From contig NZ_FOQY01000032.1 of assembly GCF_900113865.1 (NCBI RefSeq), positions 42,881-106,880 of the forward strand: a stretch of 64,000 nucleotides of DNA, given 5' to 3'. The translations under genes were made by a program, and so were the position numbers. Every line of letters starts with the position of its first letter. The stretch's first letter is position 1. Positions 49,001 to 57,688 of the stretch are shown piece by piece. The notes beneath the pieces were generated by a model. The model worked only from the letters and a program-made list of their open reading frames with translations. It searched no databases and was not told the origin of the DNA. The stretch comes from Streptosporangium canum. Lineage in GTDB: Bacteria > Actinomycetota > Actinomycetes > Streptosporangiales > Streptosporangiaceae.

Positions 49001-49942
49001 TCACTCCGGGGTCTTGGCTCCCTGCATCGTGCCGACCATGGCCTTGACCAGAACCTGTTTCAACGTGGGCAGCAGGTCCTTTCCGCTCTCTCCGTTCATC
49101 GCGTTGGACGCCACGGTGTAGGAGTTGGAACCGATGTAGAAGGAGGCGAAGTTGCCCGCGTCGTTGTCGAGCACCTTCCCCAGAGGGCCGACCCTGGTGA
49201 GGTCCCAGACGCCGAAGAAGACCAGGCAGGCGGCGAAGTCCTTCATGGTCATCGTGGCGTTGTCCTCGAACGATCCGGGGCCGTCGCCGAACGCCGCCTT
49301 GGCGCCGATCGACAGGGTGGTGTCGCCGAGGGCGAAGAAGGCGCTTCCGGCGGCGTACTGCGCCATCTTCTTCCGCACGATCTCCGCGACGTATCTCTGG
49401 AAGAGCATCATCAGGTACTCGACCTGATATTGCCTGCGCAGTTTGTCCGCCGCCCATTTGATGGCGGCGGAGCCGGGGCCGCCCACCAGCGGCCAGGCTC
49501 CGGCGAACAACAGCTGCGCGACCTCGGTCGCCGCGAGGACTTTGAGCGCGTGCTGGGTGGCCTCCACCGCCTCGGCGTACTCCTCGCACGCCTCGGCGGT
49601 GCGCTCGCAGTGGGCGGTGACCGCCTCGGCGTAGTCGGGGAAGGAGAAACGGGCCGTCGGCCCCTGGGTGCCGGAAGGCAGGGAACTGAACAGGCCGCCC
49701 GCCCAGAAGGCGCGGAACGCGTCGCTGCCCTCGCTGGGGTTGTTCCGCCACACGCGTGTGGCCTGCCGTTCCATGTCTCCCTGGGATGTCGCCACCAGCG
49801 CGCCGATCGACCGCCAGACGGCGGCGGCCCGGCGTGCCCCGTCCGGATCGCCCTCCGGCCACCGCCGGTAGATGTCGTTGAGGACGATCCCCATCATGCC
49901 CGCCGCCCCCAGCGGGAACAGCGCCGAGCGGTTGAGCCTCAT
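49001..49942 (-). CDS. CpnT-N/WXG100-like helical protein without toxin domain
   Basis: 313 residues, mostly helical and without cleavable signal. The middle 'AHCERTAEACEEYAEAVEATQHAL' is a WXG100-like helix, followed by two hydrophobic helices ('TEVAQLLFAGAWPLVGGPGSAA', 'FAACLVFFGVWDLT'). It resembles the N-terminal domain of CpnT-like type VII-secreted toxins, but ends at 'GTMQGAKTPE' with no C-terminal toxin domain. It overlaps the preceding WXG-type gene by four bases. It may be a toxin-free carrier, or a chassis whose toxin was lost. Confidence 0.6.
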   Translation of the reverse strand: MRLNRSALFPLGAAGMMGIVLNDIYRRWPEGDPDGARRAAAVWRSIGALVATSQGDMERQATRVWRNNPSEGSDAFRAFWAGGLFSSLPSGTQGPTARFSFPDYAEAVTAHCERTAEACEEYAEAVEATQHALKVLAATEVAQLLFAGAWPLVGGPGSAAIKWAADKLRRQYQVEYLMMLFQRYVAEIVRKKMAQYAAGSAFFALGDTTLSIGAKAAFGDGPGSFEDNATMTMKDFAACLVFFGVWDLTRVGPLGKVLDNDAGNFASFYIGSNSYTVASNAMNGESGKDLLPTLKQVLVKAMVGTMQGAKTPE

Positions 49943-50343
49943 CGGAGGATCCTGGGCATCTCGGCGATACTGGCCCAGTCGGCAGCCTCCACGTTTCTCC
50001 CCATGTCGTGAAGGCGGGTCGCGACGCCGGTGTAGAAGAACGAGATGGCGCTCGACTCGGTCATGACCGCCTCGGCCGTCGCCGCGTAGCCGGGCACTTC
50101 GGCGTCGCCGCTGTAGAACTTCATGCCCGCCTCGTCGCCGCCCCAGAAGTCACCCACCGCGATCAGTTCGTTCACCTCCTTGATGAGCGCGCCGGTGAGG
50201 TCGCCGCTCTCGATGTGGAACGCCTTCGCGATGGACGACTTCAGGTCGTCCGGGGACATCGCCAGTTCGGTGGGTGGTCCCTGCCGTGCGGCGGATCTTC
50301 CCCCGGACGCGTCTGGGGGACCATAGGACGGAGCCTCGGACAT
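49939..50343 (-). CDS. WXG100-like small secreted-type protein
   Basis: 134 residues from ATG 50343 (GGGAG upstream; the earlier ATG at 50373 is less likely). Two amphipathic helices flank 'AVGDFWGGDEAGMKF', a W-G motif at the turn as in ESX-like proteins. Partner of the helical gene that follows and probably forms a heterodimer for type VII export. No ESX secretion machinery gene is in the window. Confidence 0.6.
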   Translation of the reverse strand: MSEAPSYGPPDASGGRSAARQGPPTELAMSPDDLKSSIAKAFHIESGDLTGALIKEVNELIAVGDFWGGDEAGMKFYSGDAEVPGYAATAEAVMTESSAISFFYTGVATRLHDMGRNVEAADWASIAEMPRILR

Positions 50344-50475
50344 GTGCACTCCCGTGCTGTGAACCATGGACACGGCACGTCGGCGGTACCCGGCGTGCCG
50401 GAAATATCATTTATTGTAAGTAGGAAATACCAAGAATATACCGACGGGGCCGCCCGGTGGCAGGAAGAGCCGCCC

Positions 50476-50563
50476 GCCTCCGCTCAGCCGAAAACCTCCG
50501 GTGGGCCTCCGTTCGGCCGGAGCCCCCGGTGGGCCTCCGTTCAGCCGAAGACCCCCGGCGGGG
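50476..50563. repeat. ~29-bp tandem repeat spanning the stop codon of the spermidine synthase-like gene
   Basis: Three units start GCCTCCG(C/T)TC at 50476, 50505 and 50533. The stop codon of the minus-strand gene (50541-50543) lies inside the third unit, and the same TCA element recurs in the first. The unit therefore repeats the gene's last few codons beyond the stop. Confidence 0.8.
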
Positions 50564-51392
50564 GGACAGGGACGACGACGGCGTCGCCGTCGTTGAGCGG
50601 CGGAGCTCCGGCGACGAACTTGGTCAGGTCCTCGCCGTACACGCACCGGGCCTGAGTGATGCCGCCGGCGGCCCGCCGGGTCAGGCCGGTGAGGGGCAGC
50701 CCGGCGCGGGAGGCGGCGACGATGAGGTTGCCGAAGCGGCGGCCCCGCATGACGCCGGGGTCGGCGAGCAGCGCCATGTGGGGGAAGGTGCCGCCGACGG
50801 TGGCGAGCACCCGGCGGACGAAGGCCAGGCCCTTGCCGTCGGCGATGTTGATCAACAGGGTCCCGGCCGGGCGCAGGACGCGGGCGACGTCGCCCATGTA
50901 CTCGGAGGTGGCCAGGTCGAGCGGCATCGTGGCACCGCTGAAGGCGTCCAGCACGATCAGGTCGGCCGAGACGTCCTGGAGCCCGGCGGTCGCCGTACGG
51001 CCGTCGAGGACCTTCACCTTGAGGCGGGGCACCGACTTCAGGTTGAGCTGGTCCCTGACGAGCTGGACGAGGCCCCCGTCCGGCTCGGCGACGATCTGCC
51101 GCGACCCCGGGCGGGTCGCCGCCACGTAGCGGGGGAGGGTGCAGGCGCAGCCCCCCACGTGCACGGTGTCCAGGGGGCCCTCGTCGAGCAGGTCGATCAC
51201 AGCGGCCATCAGCCGGACGTATTCGAAGTCGAGATAGGTCGGATCCTCCAGGTCCACATAGGACTGGGGCACGCCGTCCTTGGAGATCACCCAGCCGGAG
51301 GGACGGTCCAGATCCCCGAGGAGCTCGACCTCGCCGAAGGTCACCGGATAACGGCCCGGCATCGGCCCCCTCGGTTCCCGCCTGACCATCAC
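50541..51392 (-). CDS. Spermidine synthase-like methyltransferase-fold protein
   Basis: 283 residues. Features are those of the polyamine synthase/SAM fold: 'TVHVGGCACTLPRYVAATRPG' as the nucleotide loop, 'IVAEPDGGLVQLVRDQL', and 'ADLIVLDAFSGATMPLDLAT' as the catalytic acidic region. The N-terminal domain is shorter than in true spermidine synthases, so polyamine synthesis is not certain. The start may be the GTG at 51392 or the ATG three bases later. Confidence 0.75.
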   Translation of the reverse strand: MMVRREPRGPMPGRYPVTFGEVELLGDLDRPSGWVISKDGVPQSYVDLEDPTYLDFEYVRLMAAVIDLLDEGPLDTVHVGGCACTLPRYVAATRPGSRQIVAEPDGGLVQLVRDQLNLKSVPRLKVKVLDGRTATAGLQDVSADLIVLDAFSGATMPLDLATSEYMGDVARVLRPAGTLLINIADGKGLAFVRRVLATVGGTFPHMALLADPGVMRGRRFGNLIVAASRAGLPLTGLTRRAAGGITQARCVYGEDLTKFVAGAPPLNDGDAVVVPVPPPGVFG

Positions 51393-51448
51393 CTTTGATC
51401 CTCTTTCCTCTGATATACAACCCGGGGAATACCCTTGGGAGAAACCGT

Positions 51449-52987
51449 ATGCGCAGTCGAGCGGTCCTCACACTCATCATCGTCGTTCTCGCCGTCATCG
51501 GCGCCGGGCTCTACGTGCTGGTGCGTCCCACGGGGGCGGAGAGCCGGCCGGTGGCCGGCCCCGAGGAGACGGCGACGGCCTACCTGGCGGCCTGGGAGGG
51601 CAGCGACATCGGCGCGATGAGCCGCCTGGTCGCCGACACGCCCGCCGACTTCGCCGAGCGGCATCTCGCCTTCTCCCGCGACCTGGACATCGAGTCGCTG
51701 GATCTCATCCCGGGCACGCTGAGGCGGCACGGGGGACAGGTGGCCGAGCTGCCGTTCCAGGGGGTCAGGGGGATCAGGGACCTCGGGGCGTGGCCGTTCG
51801 CGTCGACGCTGCGGCTGGTCCGGCGGGACGGGCGCTGGAAGGTGCTCTGGACGCCGGAGACGCTCCATCCGGCGCTGAAGGACGGCGGGCGGATCCGGCT
51901 GAAGGAGGTCCCGGGGCCCGCCGTCGAGCTGGTGACCCGCTCCGGCACGCGGTTCCCGCGCGACAGCGGGGCCGAGAGCTACCTCGGCATGCTCGGTGCC
52001 GATCTGGAGGGGGACGGCAGCGGCTACGCTCTGGAGGCGGTCCGGACGGACGGGACGGCCCGGGAGCTGGTGGCGTTCGCGCCGCCGTCCGCCAGGAGGA
52101 TCCGCACCACCTTCTCCCGGCCGGTCCAGGCCGCGGCGGCCCGCGCGCTGGACGGTATGGACAGCCCCGCGGCGATCGTCGCGATCAAGGCCGACACCGG
52201 CGAGGTGCTCGCGCTCGCCGACCGGCTGGGCGGGGAGCTGGGCGGGCAGGGCGCCATCCGCGGCCTCTACCCGCCGGGCTCGACGTTCAAGGTGGTCACC
52301 GCCGCCGCCCTGCTCTCCCGGGGCCTGACCCCGGACTCGCGGGTGTCCTGCCCCGCGGCCTACACGCCTCCGAACGGCCGTCCGTTCGTCAACGCCGGGG
52401 GACACGCCGCCCCCGGGACCACCACGCTGACCGGCGCCTTCGCGGTCTCCTGCAACACGACCTTCGCCGAGCAGTCGGTCCGGCTGCTGTCGGCCGGCGG
52501 CCTGGTGGACGCCGCCGAACTGTTCGGGTTCAACAAGGACATCGAGGGCCCGGGGGTCTGCGGCACGGTGAAGCCCCACGGGAGCGCCGACGAGCTGGGC
52601 TCCGACGCCATCGGCCAGAACTCGGTGGTGGCCAGCCCGCTCTGCATGGCCCTGGTCGCCGCCGCCGTGCAGGACGGTTCCTGGCGCCAGCCGGTCATGA
52701 CGGGACGGCGGGGGAAGGTCGGGCGGGGGACCGCCCTGCCGCCGGACGTCGTCACGGGCCTGCGCGCGATGATGCGGGCGGTCGTGACGACCGGCACCGC
52801 CTCGTCCGCCGGCTTTCCCCCCGGTACGGCGGGCAAGACGGGGACCGCCGAAGCGGGCGGGGGGCGGGAGCACGCGTGGTTCATCGGGTATCACGGCAAG
52901 GTCGCCTTCGCCGTCCTGGTGAAGAACGGCGGGAGCGGCGCCAAGGCGGCGGTGCCCATCGCGTCGCGCTTCCTGCGGGCGCTCTGA
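51449..52987 (+). CDS. Penicillin-binding protein (MecA_N plus transpeptidase)
   Basis: 512 residues from ATG 51449 (GGGAGA upstream). An N-terminal membrane helix ('VLTLIIVVLAVIGAGLYVLV') is followed by a MecA_N-like domain (~40-160), a linker, and a class B-type transpeptidase domain. Catalytic motifs: 'GSTFK' (Ser nucleophile, near residue 288), 'SCN' (near 350) and 'GKTG' (near 464). It crosslinks peptidoglycan. MecA_N fusions are often low-affinity PBPs with reduced beta-lactam binding; that is an inference here. Confidence 0.85.
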   Translation: MRSRAVLTLIIVVLAVIGAGLYVLVRPTGAESRPVAGPEETATAYLAAWEGSDIGAMSRLVADTPADFAERHLAFSRDLDIESLDLIPGTLRRHGGQVAELPFQGVRGIRDLGAWPFASTLRLVRRDGRWKVLWTPETLHPALKDGGRIRLKEVPGPAVELVTRSGTRFPRDSGAESYLGMLGADLEGDGSGYALEAVRTDGTARELVAFAPPSARRIRTTFSRPVQAAAARALDGMDSPAAIVAIKADTGEVLALADRLGGELGGQGAIRGLYPPGSTFKVVTAAALLSRGLTPDSRVSCPAAYTPPNGRPFVNAGGHAAPGTTTLTGAFAVSCNTTFAEQSVRLLSAGGLVDAAELFGFNKDIEGPGVCGTVKPHGSADELGSDAIGQNSVVASPLCMALVAAAVQDGSWRQPVMTGRRGKVGRGTALPPDVVTGLRAMMRAVVTTGTASSAGFPPGTAGKTGTAEAGGGREHAWFIGYHGKVAFAVLVKNGGSGAKAAVPIASRFLRAL

Positions 52988-53032
52988 AGACCTCCCCGGC
53001 CGGCGGCGGATCGCCCGGTCTGAAGGTGTCCT

Positions 53033-53107
53033 CGGGCCTGCGGCGGACACCCGGCCCTGTCGAAGGCGGCCCCGGGCCTGCGACACGCCGCCCTGTCGAA
53101 GGCGTCT
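53033..53107. repeat. 40-bp duplication between the PBP and hemolysin III genes
   Basis: CGGGCCTGCG begins at 53033 and 53073, each followed by variants of CCCTGTCGAAGGCG. It starts about 45 bases after the PBP stop and makes up most of this GC-rich gap; 53108-53148 carries no further feature. Confidence 0.7.
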
Positions 53108-53148
53108 CCCGGCCGAGGTGGACCGGCCGGGTCTGTAGGGCAGATCAC

Positions 53149-53183
53149 AACCTACGCTGTCGTAAGTTACGGTAGCGTAGGTT
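53149..53183. promoter_or_regulatory. Long palindromic operator at the hemolysin III start
   Basis: AACCTACGCT (53149-53158) and AGCGTAGGTT (53174-53183) are perfect complements, with CGTAAGTTACG nested in the centre. The operator ends one base before the ATG and leaves no room for a ribosome site, so a leaderless transcript is likely. A TetR-type repressor is the probable binder. Confidence 0.6.
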
Positions 53184-53184
53184 C

Positions 53185-53859
53185 ATGACCACGTCCGCTG
53201 CCGAGAGGTTCACGCTTCCGGAGTCGATCAAGCCCCGACTCCGGGGATGGCTGCACGCCGGCATCCTGCCCGTCGCGCTCATCGCCGGATTCGTCCTGGT
53301 GGCCCTGGGGCCCACGCTGCAGGCGCGGCTCGCCGCCGCGATCTACGCGATCACCTCCGGCCTCCTCTTCGGCATCTCGGCGACCTACCATCGGGGCACG
53401 CTCTCGCCGCGCCTGGGGGAGGTGCTGCGCCGTCTCGACCACGCCAACATCTACCTGATCATCGCCGGGACCTACACGCCGTTCGCGATGCTCGCCCTGG
53501 ACGGGCCCGCCAGGGCGGTGGTGCTCGGCGTGATCTGGGCCGGCGCGGTCGCCGGGGTGCTGTTCCGGGTGCTGTGGACCGGCGCCCCCCGCTGGCTGTC
53601 CACCGCTCTCTACATCGCCCTCGGCTGGACGGCCGTCTTCGTGCTGCCCCAGTTGCTGGAGGGCGCGGGAGCGATCGCGGTGGCCCTGGTCTTCGTGGGC
53701 GGGCTGCTCTACACGGCGGGCGGAGTCGTCTACGGCCTGCGCCGCCCCGACCCCTCGCCCCGCTGGTTCGGCTTCCACGAGGTCTTCCACGCCTTCACCG
53801 TCGCCGCCTACCTGGTCCAGTACGTAGCGGTGTCGCTGGTGGTCTACGCGGCGGCGTAA
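53185..53859 (+). CDS. Hemolysin III family protein (PAQR-like)
   Basis: 224 residues, seven hydrophobic helices, with family motifs 'SATYHRGTLSPRLG', 'LDHANIYLIIAGTYTPF' and 'FHEVFHAFTVAAY' that hold the likely zinc His and Asp. Members act as membrane hydrolases or receptors; the bacterial role is not well defined. It starts immediately after a large palindrome and no ribosome site is seen. Confidence 0.85.
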   Translation: MTTSAAERFTLPESIKPRLRGWLHAGILPVALIAGFVLVALGPTLQARLAAAIYAITSGLLFGISATYHRGTLSPRLGEVLRRLDHANIYLIIAGTYTPFAMLALDGPARAVVLGVIWAGAVAGVLFRVLWTGAPRWLSTALYIALGWTAVFVLPQLLEGAGAIAVALVFVGGLLYTAGGVVYGLRRPDPSPRWFGFHEVFHAFTVAAYLVQYVAVSLVVYAAA

Positions 53860-53869
53860 TGTGCCGGGC

Positions 53870-54250
53870 ATGACGACGATCGAGGATCTGAGCGCCGAGC
53901 AGTACGTCTGCCTGACGACGTTCAGGAAGAACGGGACGGCGGTCCCGACGCCGGTGTGGGCGGCGGCCGACGGGGACGCCCTGGTGGTCTGGACCCAGGC
54001 GGCCTCGGGCAAGGTGAAGCGGATCCGCGGCAACCCCGGCGTCGTCGTGGCGGCCTGTGACATGCGGGGGAACACGCGCGGCGAGCAGGTCGAGGGCCGC
54101 GCGCGGGAGCTGTCCGCCGGGGAGACCGAGCGGGTCCGCCGCCTGATCGTGAAGAAGTACGGCCTGACCGCCAGGGCACTCATGCTCGGCAGCAGGCTCC
54201 GCCGGGGCAGGGAGGGCACCGTGGCCATCCGGATCGCCCCGGCGGGCTGA
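53870..54250 (+). CDS. PPOX-class F420-dependent oxidoreductase
   Basis: 126 residues from ATG 53870, ten bases after the hemolysin III stop; the GTG at 53861 would add three residues. The split beta-barrel fold is visible: 'QYVCLTTFRKNGTAVPTPVW', 'LVVWTQAASGKVKRIRGNPGV'. The 'AASGKVKRIRGNP' loop fits F420 or FMN phosphate binding. Likely a small reductase; substrate unknown. Confidence 0.8.
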   Translation: MTTIEDLSAEQYVCLTTFRKNGTAVPTPVWAAADGDALVVWTQAASGKVKRIRGNPGVVVAACDMRGNTRGEQVEGRARELSAGETERVRRLIVKKYGLTARALMLGSRLRRGREGTVAIRIAPAG

Positions 54251-54269
54251 GTGCCCCCGGGCCGGGGGC

Positions 54270-54378
54270 GGTTCGGGGCGAGCCTCGGGCGGGGCCGAGC
54301 CGGGTCGGTTCGGGGTGAGCCTCGGGGCGAGGCCGAGACGGGTCAGTTCGGGGCGGGGCTGGGGGTGAGGCCGAGACG
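54270..54378. repeat. ~38-bp tandem repeat spanning the stop codon of the M20 gene
   Basis: Three units starting (G/A)GTTCGGGG lie at 54270, 54307 and 54345, with variants of GAGCCTCGGGG and GGCCGAG. The M20 stop codon (54343-54345 on the minus strand) falls at a unit junction, and the last codons of the gene are one unit. Confidence 0.85.
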
Positions 54379-55554
54379 GCGCACCGCCAGCTCCGCGTAG
54401 AGCGCGGCGCCGTCGGGTAGCACGGCGTCGTCGAACCGGGCCCCGGGGGCGTGGTTGTAGGCGGCCTTGCCCGGATCGGCGTCCGGCGGGCACGCGCCGA
54501 GCGCCACGAACGCCGACGGCACCTGGTCGGCGACGAACGAGAAGTCCTCCGAGCCGGTGAACGGCTGGGGGGCCTCGATGAACCGCTGCTCGCCGTACAC
54601 CTCGCGGACGGTCGCGCCGACGAACTCGGCCTCGGCGCCGTTGTTGACCGTCACCGGGTAGTTGACCTGGTAGTCGGCCCGCACGTCCAGCCCGTAGGCG
54701 GCCGCGATGCCCTTGACCAGCGTCACCGCCCGCTCCTGGATCCGCCTGTGGGAGGGCTTGGAGAACGACCGGATCGTCGCCTCGAACCGGGCCTCCTCCG
54801 GGATCACGTTGTCGACGGTGCCGGCGTGGAAGCTGCCGACGGTGACGACCACCGGGTCGAACACGTCGAACCCCCGCGTCACCATGGTCTGCAGCGCGGT
54901 GACCATCTCGCACGCGACGGGGATCGGGTCCTTGGCCCGGTGCGGCGCCGAGCCGTGGCCGCCGGCGCCCCGCACGGTCACGACGAGCTTGTCGGCGGCG
55001 GCCATCATCGGGCCGCCCTTGGTGATGAACACTCCCCGGGGGAGCACCGCGCTGATCACGTGCAGGGCGTAGGCCGCGACCGGGCGCTCGCCCGCCGCGT
55101 CCAGCACCCCCTCGTCGATCATGATCTTCGCGCCGCCCTGCCCCTCCTCGCCCGGCTGGAACATGAAGATCACGTTCCCGGCGAGCTGGTCCCGCCGGGC
55201 CGCCAGCAGGTGCGCGGCCCCGGTCAGCATGGTGGTGTGCAGGTCGTGGCCGCACGCGTGCATCCGGCCCTCCACCTGCGAGGTGACCTCCGCGCCGCTG
55301 TGCTCGGAGACCGGCAGGGCGTCCATGTCGCCGCGGAGCAGTACGGTCGGGCCCGGCCGGGCGCCTCTCAGCACGGCCGTGACCGAGCTCAGCCGTTCGC
55401 CGAGCCGTATCTCCAGGGGGAGGCCCGCCAGCGCCGCCAGCACCTTCTCCTGGGTCCGTGGCAGGTCGAGGCCGAGCTCGGGCTGCCGGTGCAGGGCGTG
55501 GCGGAGACGGGTCAGCTCGTCCCGCATGTCGGCGGCGGATTCGCGAAGGGACAC
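54343..55554 (-). CDS. M20-family amidohydrolase/peptidase
   Basis: 403 residues from GTG 55554, with AGGAGGAG upstream; an adjacent GTG at 55560 is too close to it. 'VLLRGDMDALPVSEHSGAE' and 'RMHACGHDLHTTMLTGAAHLL' bear the metal ligands; 'MFQPGEEGQGGAKIMIDEG' supplies the catalytic acid and Glu. These enzymes deacylate N-acyl amino acids or related amides. The larger frame reaching 56265 is a shadow of the HdeD gene. Confidence 0.85.
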   Translation of the reverse strand: MSLRESAADMRDELTRLRHALHRQPELGLDLPRTQEKVLAALAGLPLEIRLGERLSSVTAVLRGARPGPTVLLRGDMDALPVSEHSGAEVTSQVEGRMHACGHDLHTTMLTGAAHLLAARRDQLAGNVIFMFQPGEEGQGGAKIMIDEGVLDAAGERPVAAYALHVISAVLPRGVFITKGGPMMAAADKLVVTVRGAGGHGSAPHRAKDPIPVACEMVTALQTMVTRGFDVFDPVVVTVGSFHAGTVDNVIPEEARFEATIRSFSKPSHRRIQERAVTLVKGIAAAYGLDVRADYQVNYPVTVNNGAEAEFVGATVREVYGEQRFIEAPQPFTGSEDFSFVADQVPSAFVALGACPPDADPGKAAYNHAPGARFDDAVLPDGAALYAELAVRRLGLTPSPAPN

Positions 55555-55668
55555 GGGCACTCCTCCTGGCGATTGTGTGGCCTGAACGCACGATAGCCCT
55601 GATTTGACCGATTTGTGGTCTCGTGTTGGCGATCTTCTGGAAAGGAATCGATCACACGAGGAGGGCAC

Positions 55669-56226
55669 ATGGAAGAGCTGTCTCGGACCTGGTGGGTGTA
55701 TCTGATCCGTGGGTTGTGCGCGATCCTGTTCGGCCTGCTGGCGATCGTCTGGCCGGGGATAACGATCTACGCGCTGGTCATCGTCTTCGGCGCCTATGCC
55801 GTCGTCAACGGGGTGTTCGCGCTGTTCAGCTCGGGACGCGGGGGCTCCCGGCTGTGGATGATCCTCTACGGCATTCTTAGCATCCTGGCCGGAATCGTGG
55901 CCTTCGTCTGGCCGAGCATAACCGCGCTCGCCCTGCTGTTCCTCATCGCGGGCTGGGCCGTCGTCACCGGCATCGTCGAGATCGTGGCGGCGATCCGGCT
56001 GCGCAAGGCCATGGAGGGGGAGTGGATGTTCATCGTCAGCGGGGCGCTGTCGGTGCTGTTCGGCATCCTGCTGTTCGTCTGGCCCGGCTCGGGGGCGCTG
56101 GCCGTCATCTGGCTCATCGGCACCATGGCCATCGTGTACGGCATCGCGCTGATAGGGCTGGCCTTCAAGGTCAAGGCGCTCGGCGCCCACCGGCCGGGTC
56201 CGGAGACCGGTCCGCGCGTCGCGTGA
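55669..56226 (+). CDS. HdeD-like membrane protein
   Basis: 185 residues from ATG 55669; GAGGAGG upstream. Six hydrophobic helices in three paired repeats ('LFGLLAIVWPGITIYALVIVFG', 'LAGIVAFVWPSITALALLFL', 'LFGILLFVWPGSGALAVIWL'). In enterics HdeD is an acid-resistance membrane protein; its function here is unknown. The threefold 'FVWPG' repeat suggests internal triplication. Confidence 0.85.
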   Translation: MEELSRTWWVYLIRGLCAILFGLLAIVWPGITIYALVIVFGAYAVVNGVFALFSSGRGGSRLWMILYGILSILAGIVAFVWPSITALALLFLIAGWAVVTGIVEIVAAIRLRKAMEGEWMFIVSGALSVLFGILLFVWPGSGALAVIWLIGTMAIVYGIALIGLAFKVKALGAHRPGPETGPRVA

Positions 56227-56370
56227 CCGGCGCGGACCCGTCACGCGACCGTTGGGAAGCATCACATAATCACCGGAGAATCTTCACAAAAATCGGTCTG
56301 CATACGTAATGTCTCCATATGGATGCCTCGTTGACGGGGAATCATCTGTCCGACTCACTGTGGAGGGGAC

Positions 56371-57672
56371 ATGGACGTGCACGGCCGTCTCGCTCGTCAT
56401 CTGCTCGTCGACGGCTACCGGCTGGAGCTGGACCTCGAACGGAGCCGGGGCTCCCGGCTCGTCGACGCCCGCACCGGCCGGAGCTACCTGGACTTCTACA
56501 CCTTCTTCGCCTCGGCGCCACTCGGTGTGAACCCGTTCGACGACGACCCGGAGTTCCTCGCCCTGCTCGGCCGGATCGCCGCGAACAAGCCGGCCAACTC
56601 CGACCTCTACACCAGCCACCTCGCCGACTTCATCGAGACGTTCAACCGGGTCCTCGGCGACCCCGAACTGCCGCACCTGTTCTTCGTGGAGGGCGGCGCG
56701 CTCGCCGTCGAGAACGCCCTGAAGTGCGCCTTCGACTGGAAGAGCCGACACAATGAGATCAACGGCCGTTCTCCGGAGCTCGGCACCAAAGTGCTCCACC
56801 TCACCCGCGCCTTCCACGGCCGCAGCGGCTACACCCTCTCGTTGACCAACACCGACCCGGTCAAGACCGACCGCTTCCCGACGTTCGGCTGGCCCCGGAT
56901 CGAGGTGCCCGCCATCCATCTCGGCGACGTCGAGGCGGCCGAGGAACGGGCACTGGCCCAGGCGCGGGCGGCCTTCGAGCGCCACCCGCACGACATCGCC
57001 TGTTTCATCGCCGAGCCCATCCAGGGCGAGGGCGGCGACAATCACATGCGGGCCGAGTTCCTGCGGGCCATGCAGGAGCTCTGTCACGAGCACGACGCGC
57101 TGCTCGTCATGGACGAAGTGCAGACCGGCGCCGGGATCACGGGCACCCCCTGGGCGCACCAGCAGCTCGGCCTCCGTCCCGACCTGGTGGCCTTCGCCAA
57201 GAAGGTCCAGGTCGGCGGGGTCATGGCGGGCCGCAGGGTCGACCTGGTGCCGGACAACGTCTTCCAGGTCAGCGGCCGGATCAACTCCACCTGGGGCGGC
57301 GGCCTGGTCGACATGGTCCGCTCCCGCCGGATGCTGGAGATCGTGGAACGCGACGGCCTGATCCCGCGCGCCGGGGAGCTCGGCCACGGACTCCTGACCA
57401 TGCTGCTGAAGATCCAGGCCCAGTTCCCGGAAGTGGTGGAGAACGTCCGGGGCCGCGGCCTCATGTGCGCCTTCGACCTACCGGATCCGGCCGAGCGCGA
57501 CGGTGTGGTGTCCCGGCTCAGGCGCGACGAGGGCGTGCTCGTCCTGCCCTGCGGAGAGCGGTCGGTACGGCTCCGCCCGGCCCTGTCGGTCACCCCGGAG
57601 GAACTGGAGGAGGGCGCGGCCGCCATAGGGCGGGCGCTGGCGGTCTCCCGGGACCTGCGGCTGTCGGCCTAG
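56371..57672 (+). CDS. lat: L-lysine 6-aminotransferase
   Basis: 433 residues of fold type I PLP enzyme. The start 'LARHLLVDGYRLELDLERSRG' and 'LDFYTFFASAPLGVNPFDDDP' match Lat. PLP-lysine is in 'DLVAFAKKVQVGGVMAG', with 'LVMDEVQTGAGITGTPWAHQ' providing the Asp. It transfers lysine's epsilon amino group to 2-oxoglutarate, giving a semialdehyde that cyclises to piperideine-6-carboxylate. Lat is known in beta-lactam producers and in persistent mycobacteria. The upstream 145 bases (56227-56370) are A/T-rich and may hold its promoter. No clear operon partner. Confidence 0.88.
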   Translation: MDVHGRLARHLLVDGYRLELDLERSRGSRLVDARTGRSYLDFYTFFASAPLGVNPFDDDPEFLALLGRIAANKPANSDLYTSHLADFIETFNRVLGDPELPHLFFVEGGALAVENALKCAFDWKSRHNEINGRSPELGTKVLHLTRAFHGRSGYTLSLTNTDPVKTDRFPTFGWPRIEVPAIHLGDVEAAEERALAQARAAFERHPHDIACFIAEPIQGEGGDNHMRAEFLRAMQELCHEHDALLVMDEVQTGAGITGTPWAHQQLGLRPDLVAFAKKVQVGGVMAGRRVDLVPDNVFQVSGRINSTWGGGLVDMVRSRRMLEIVERDGLIPRAGELGHGLLTMLLKIQAQFPEVVENVRGRGLMCAFDLPDPAERDGVVSRLRRDEGVLVLPCGERSVRLRPALSVTPEELEEGAAAIGRALAVSRDLRLSA

Positions 57673-57688
57673 AGGCGTCTTCTCCGCC

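Noticed and set aside
55555..56265. Long N-terminal extension of the M20 hydrolase on the minus strand
   Set aside because: The extra sequence is Asp/Gln/Arg-rich shadow coding opposite the HdeD gene; the GTG at 55554 has a perfect ribosome site.
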